Positions 33,218 through 33,308 of a stretch of 33,308 nt of DNA are shown here, in pieces. A program made the translations under genes and the position numbers. Under the pieces are notes generated by a model. The model made no database searches and was not told the origin of the DNA. It saw only the letters and a program-made list of their open reading frames with translations. The stretch's first letter is position 1, and every line of letters starts with the position of its first letter. Source of the DNA: Piscirickettsiaceae bacterium CG07_land_8_20_14_0_80_44_28 (lineage in GTDB: Bacteria; Pseudomonadota; Gammaproteobacteria; Thiomicrospirales; Thiomicrospiraceae); assembly GCA_002779995.1 (NCBI GenBank), contig PEWX01000060.1:1-33308 (forward strand), written 5' to 3'.

Positions 33218-33308
33218 CATGATCATGAATAAATCGATTCGTAACTATTCACCCCCCCCCACGACTAATCAACCTGATGAAGGGCGATGTCATCCGTCAT
33301 AAAAGCTA

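Noticed and set aside
33192-33308. Phase-variable extension of the transglycosylase through the G-run on the minus strand
   Set aside because: I followed the frames with 9, 10 and 11 Gs; each meets a stop codon (TGA, TGA or TAG) before joining the gene.

Overview
The window looks like chromosomal DNA of a moderate-GC gammaproteobacterium. The rsmI / lpoA-yraN arrangement (rsmI divergent, yraN straight after the LppC/LpoA lipoprotein) is a classic gammaproteobacterial neighbourhood. A 2-oxoglutarate:ferredoxin oxidoreductase (korAB), a SulP anion transporter, a TRAP-type solute receptor and several c-di-GMP enzymes would fit a sulfur-oxidising autotroph of the Thiomicrospira/Hydrogenovibrio type. 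That placement is an inference from gene content only; no rRNA or other taxonomic marker is present. I see no tRNA, rRNA, CRISPR array, prophage or complete insertion sequence.

Layout. 1-220: a 43-44 bp tandem repeat array that enters from outside the window. 234-3164: rsmI (-), then lpoA and yraN (+). 3161-9588: an AddA-like helicase/nuclease and an AddB-like partner (-), translationally coupled. 9589-9905: the only gene-free stretch over 300 bases, with an 87 bp IS5-type MITE and a perfect palindrome ahead of the next operon. 9906-12625: SulP transporter, tandem-domain universal stress protein and short DksA-like zinc-finger protein (+). 12639-16717: RND efflux pump and adaptor (-). 16848-17708: HDOD protein (-). 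17915-22365: an unusual membrane-anchored fusion of a TRAP DctP receptor with a LivJ-type receptor, overlapping a GGDEF-EAL protein (+). 22351-23070: YgjP-like metallopeptidase (-). 23183-24091: RluA-family pseudouridine synthase (+). 24099-24272: small lipoprotein (-). 24369-28920: korA, korB, a ferritin-like protein, a HIRAN protein and a DnaQ-like exonuclease (+). 28921-30980: an accessory patch with a PAS-PAS-GGDEF cyclase and a decapitated GNAT toxin, bordered by short hairpin repeats. 30984-33191: an operon of lytic transglycosylase, DUF5011-DUF1566 lipoprotein and DUF1566 exported protein (-).

Two observations stand out. First, the palindrome CCAGGCCTGG, or its core CAGGCCTG, occurs nine times in 33 kb where about 0.5 core copies are expected by chance. 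It lies in seven coding positions in three different reading frames, sometimes forcing otherwise avoided codons. This looks like a DNA-level signal such as an uptake sequence or an iterated palindrome. Second, the DctP-LivJ fusion has no transporter genes beside it and is coupled to a GGDEF-EAL enzyme. It therefore reads as a dual-ligand periplasmic sensor feeding c-di-GMP turnover, an architecture I do not recognise as described.

Most operons here are tightly coupled by 4-base ATGA overlaps: addB/addA, adaptor/RND pump, fusion receptor/GGDEF-EAL, korA/korB, korB/ferritin-like and transglycosylase/DUF5011. These are therefore likely functional units.
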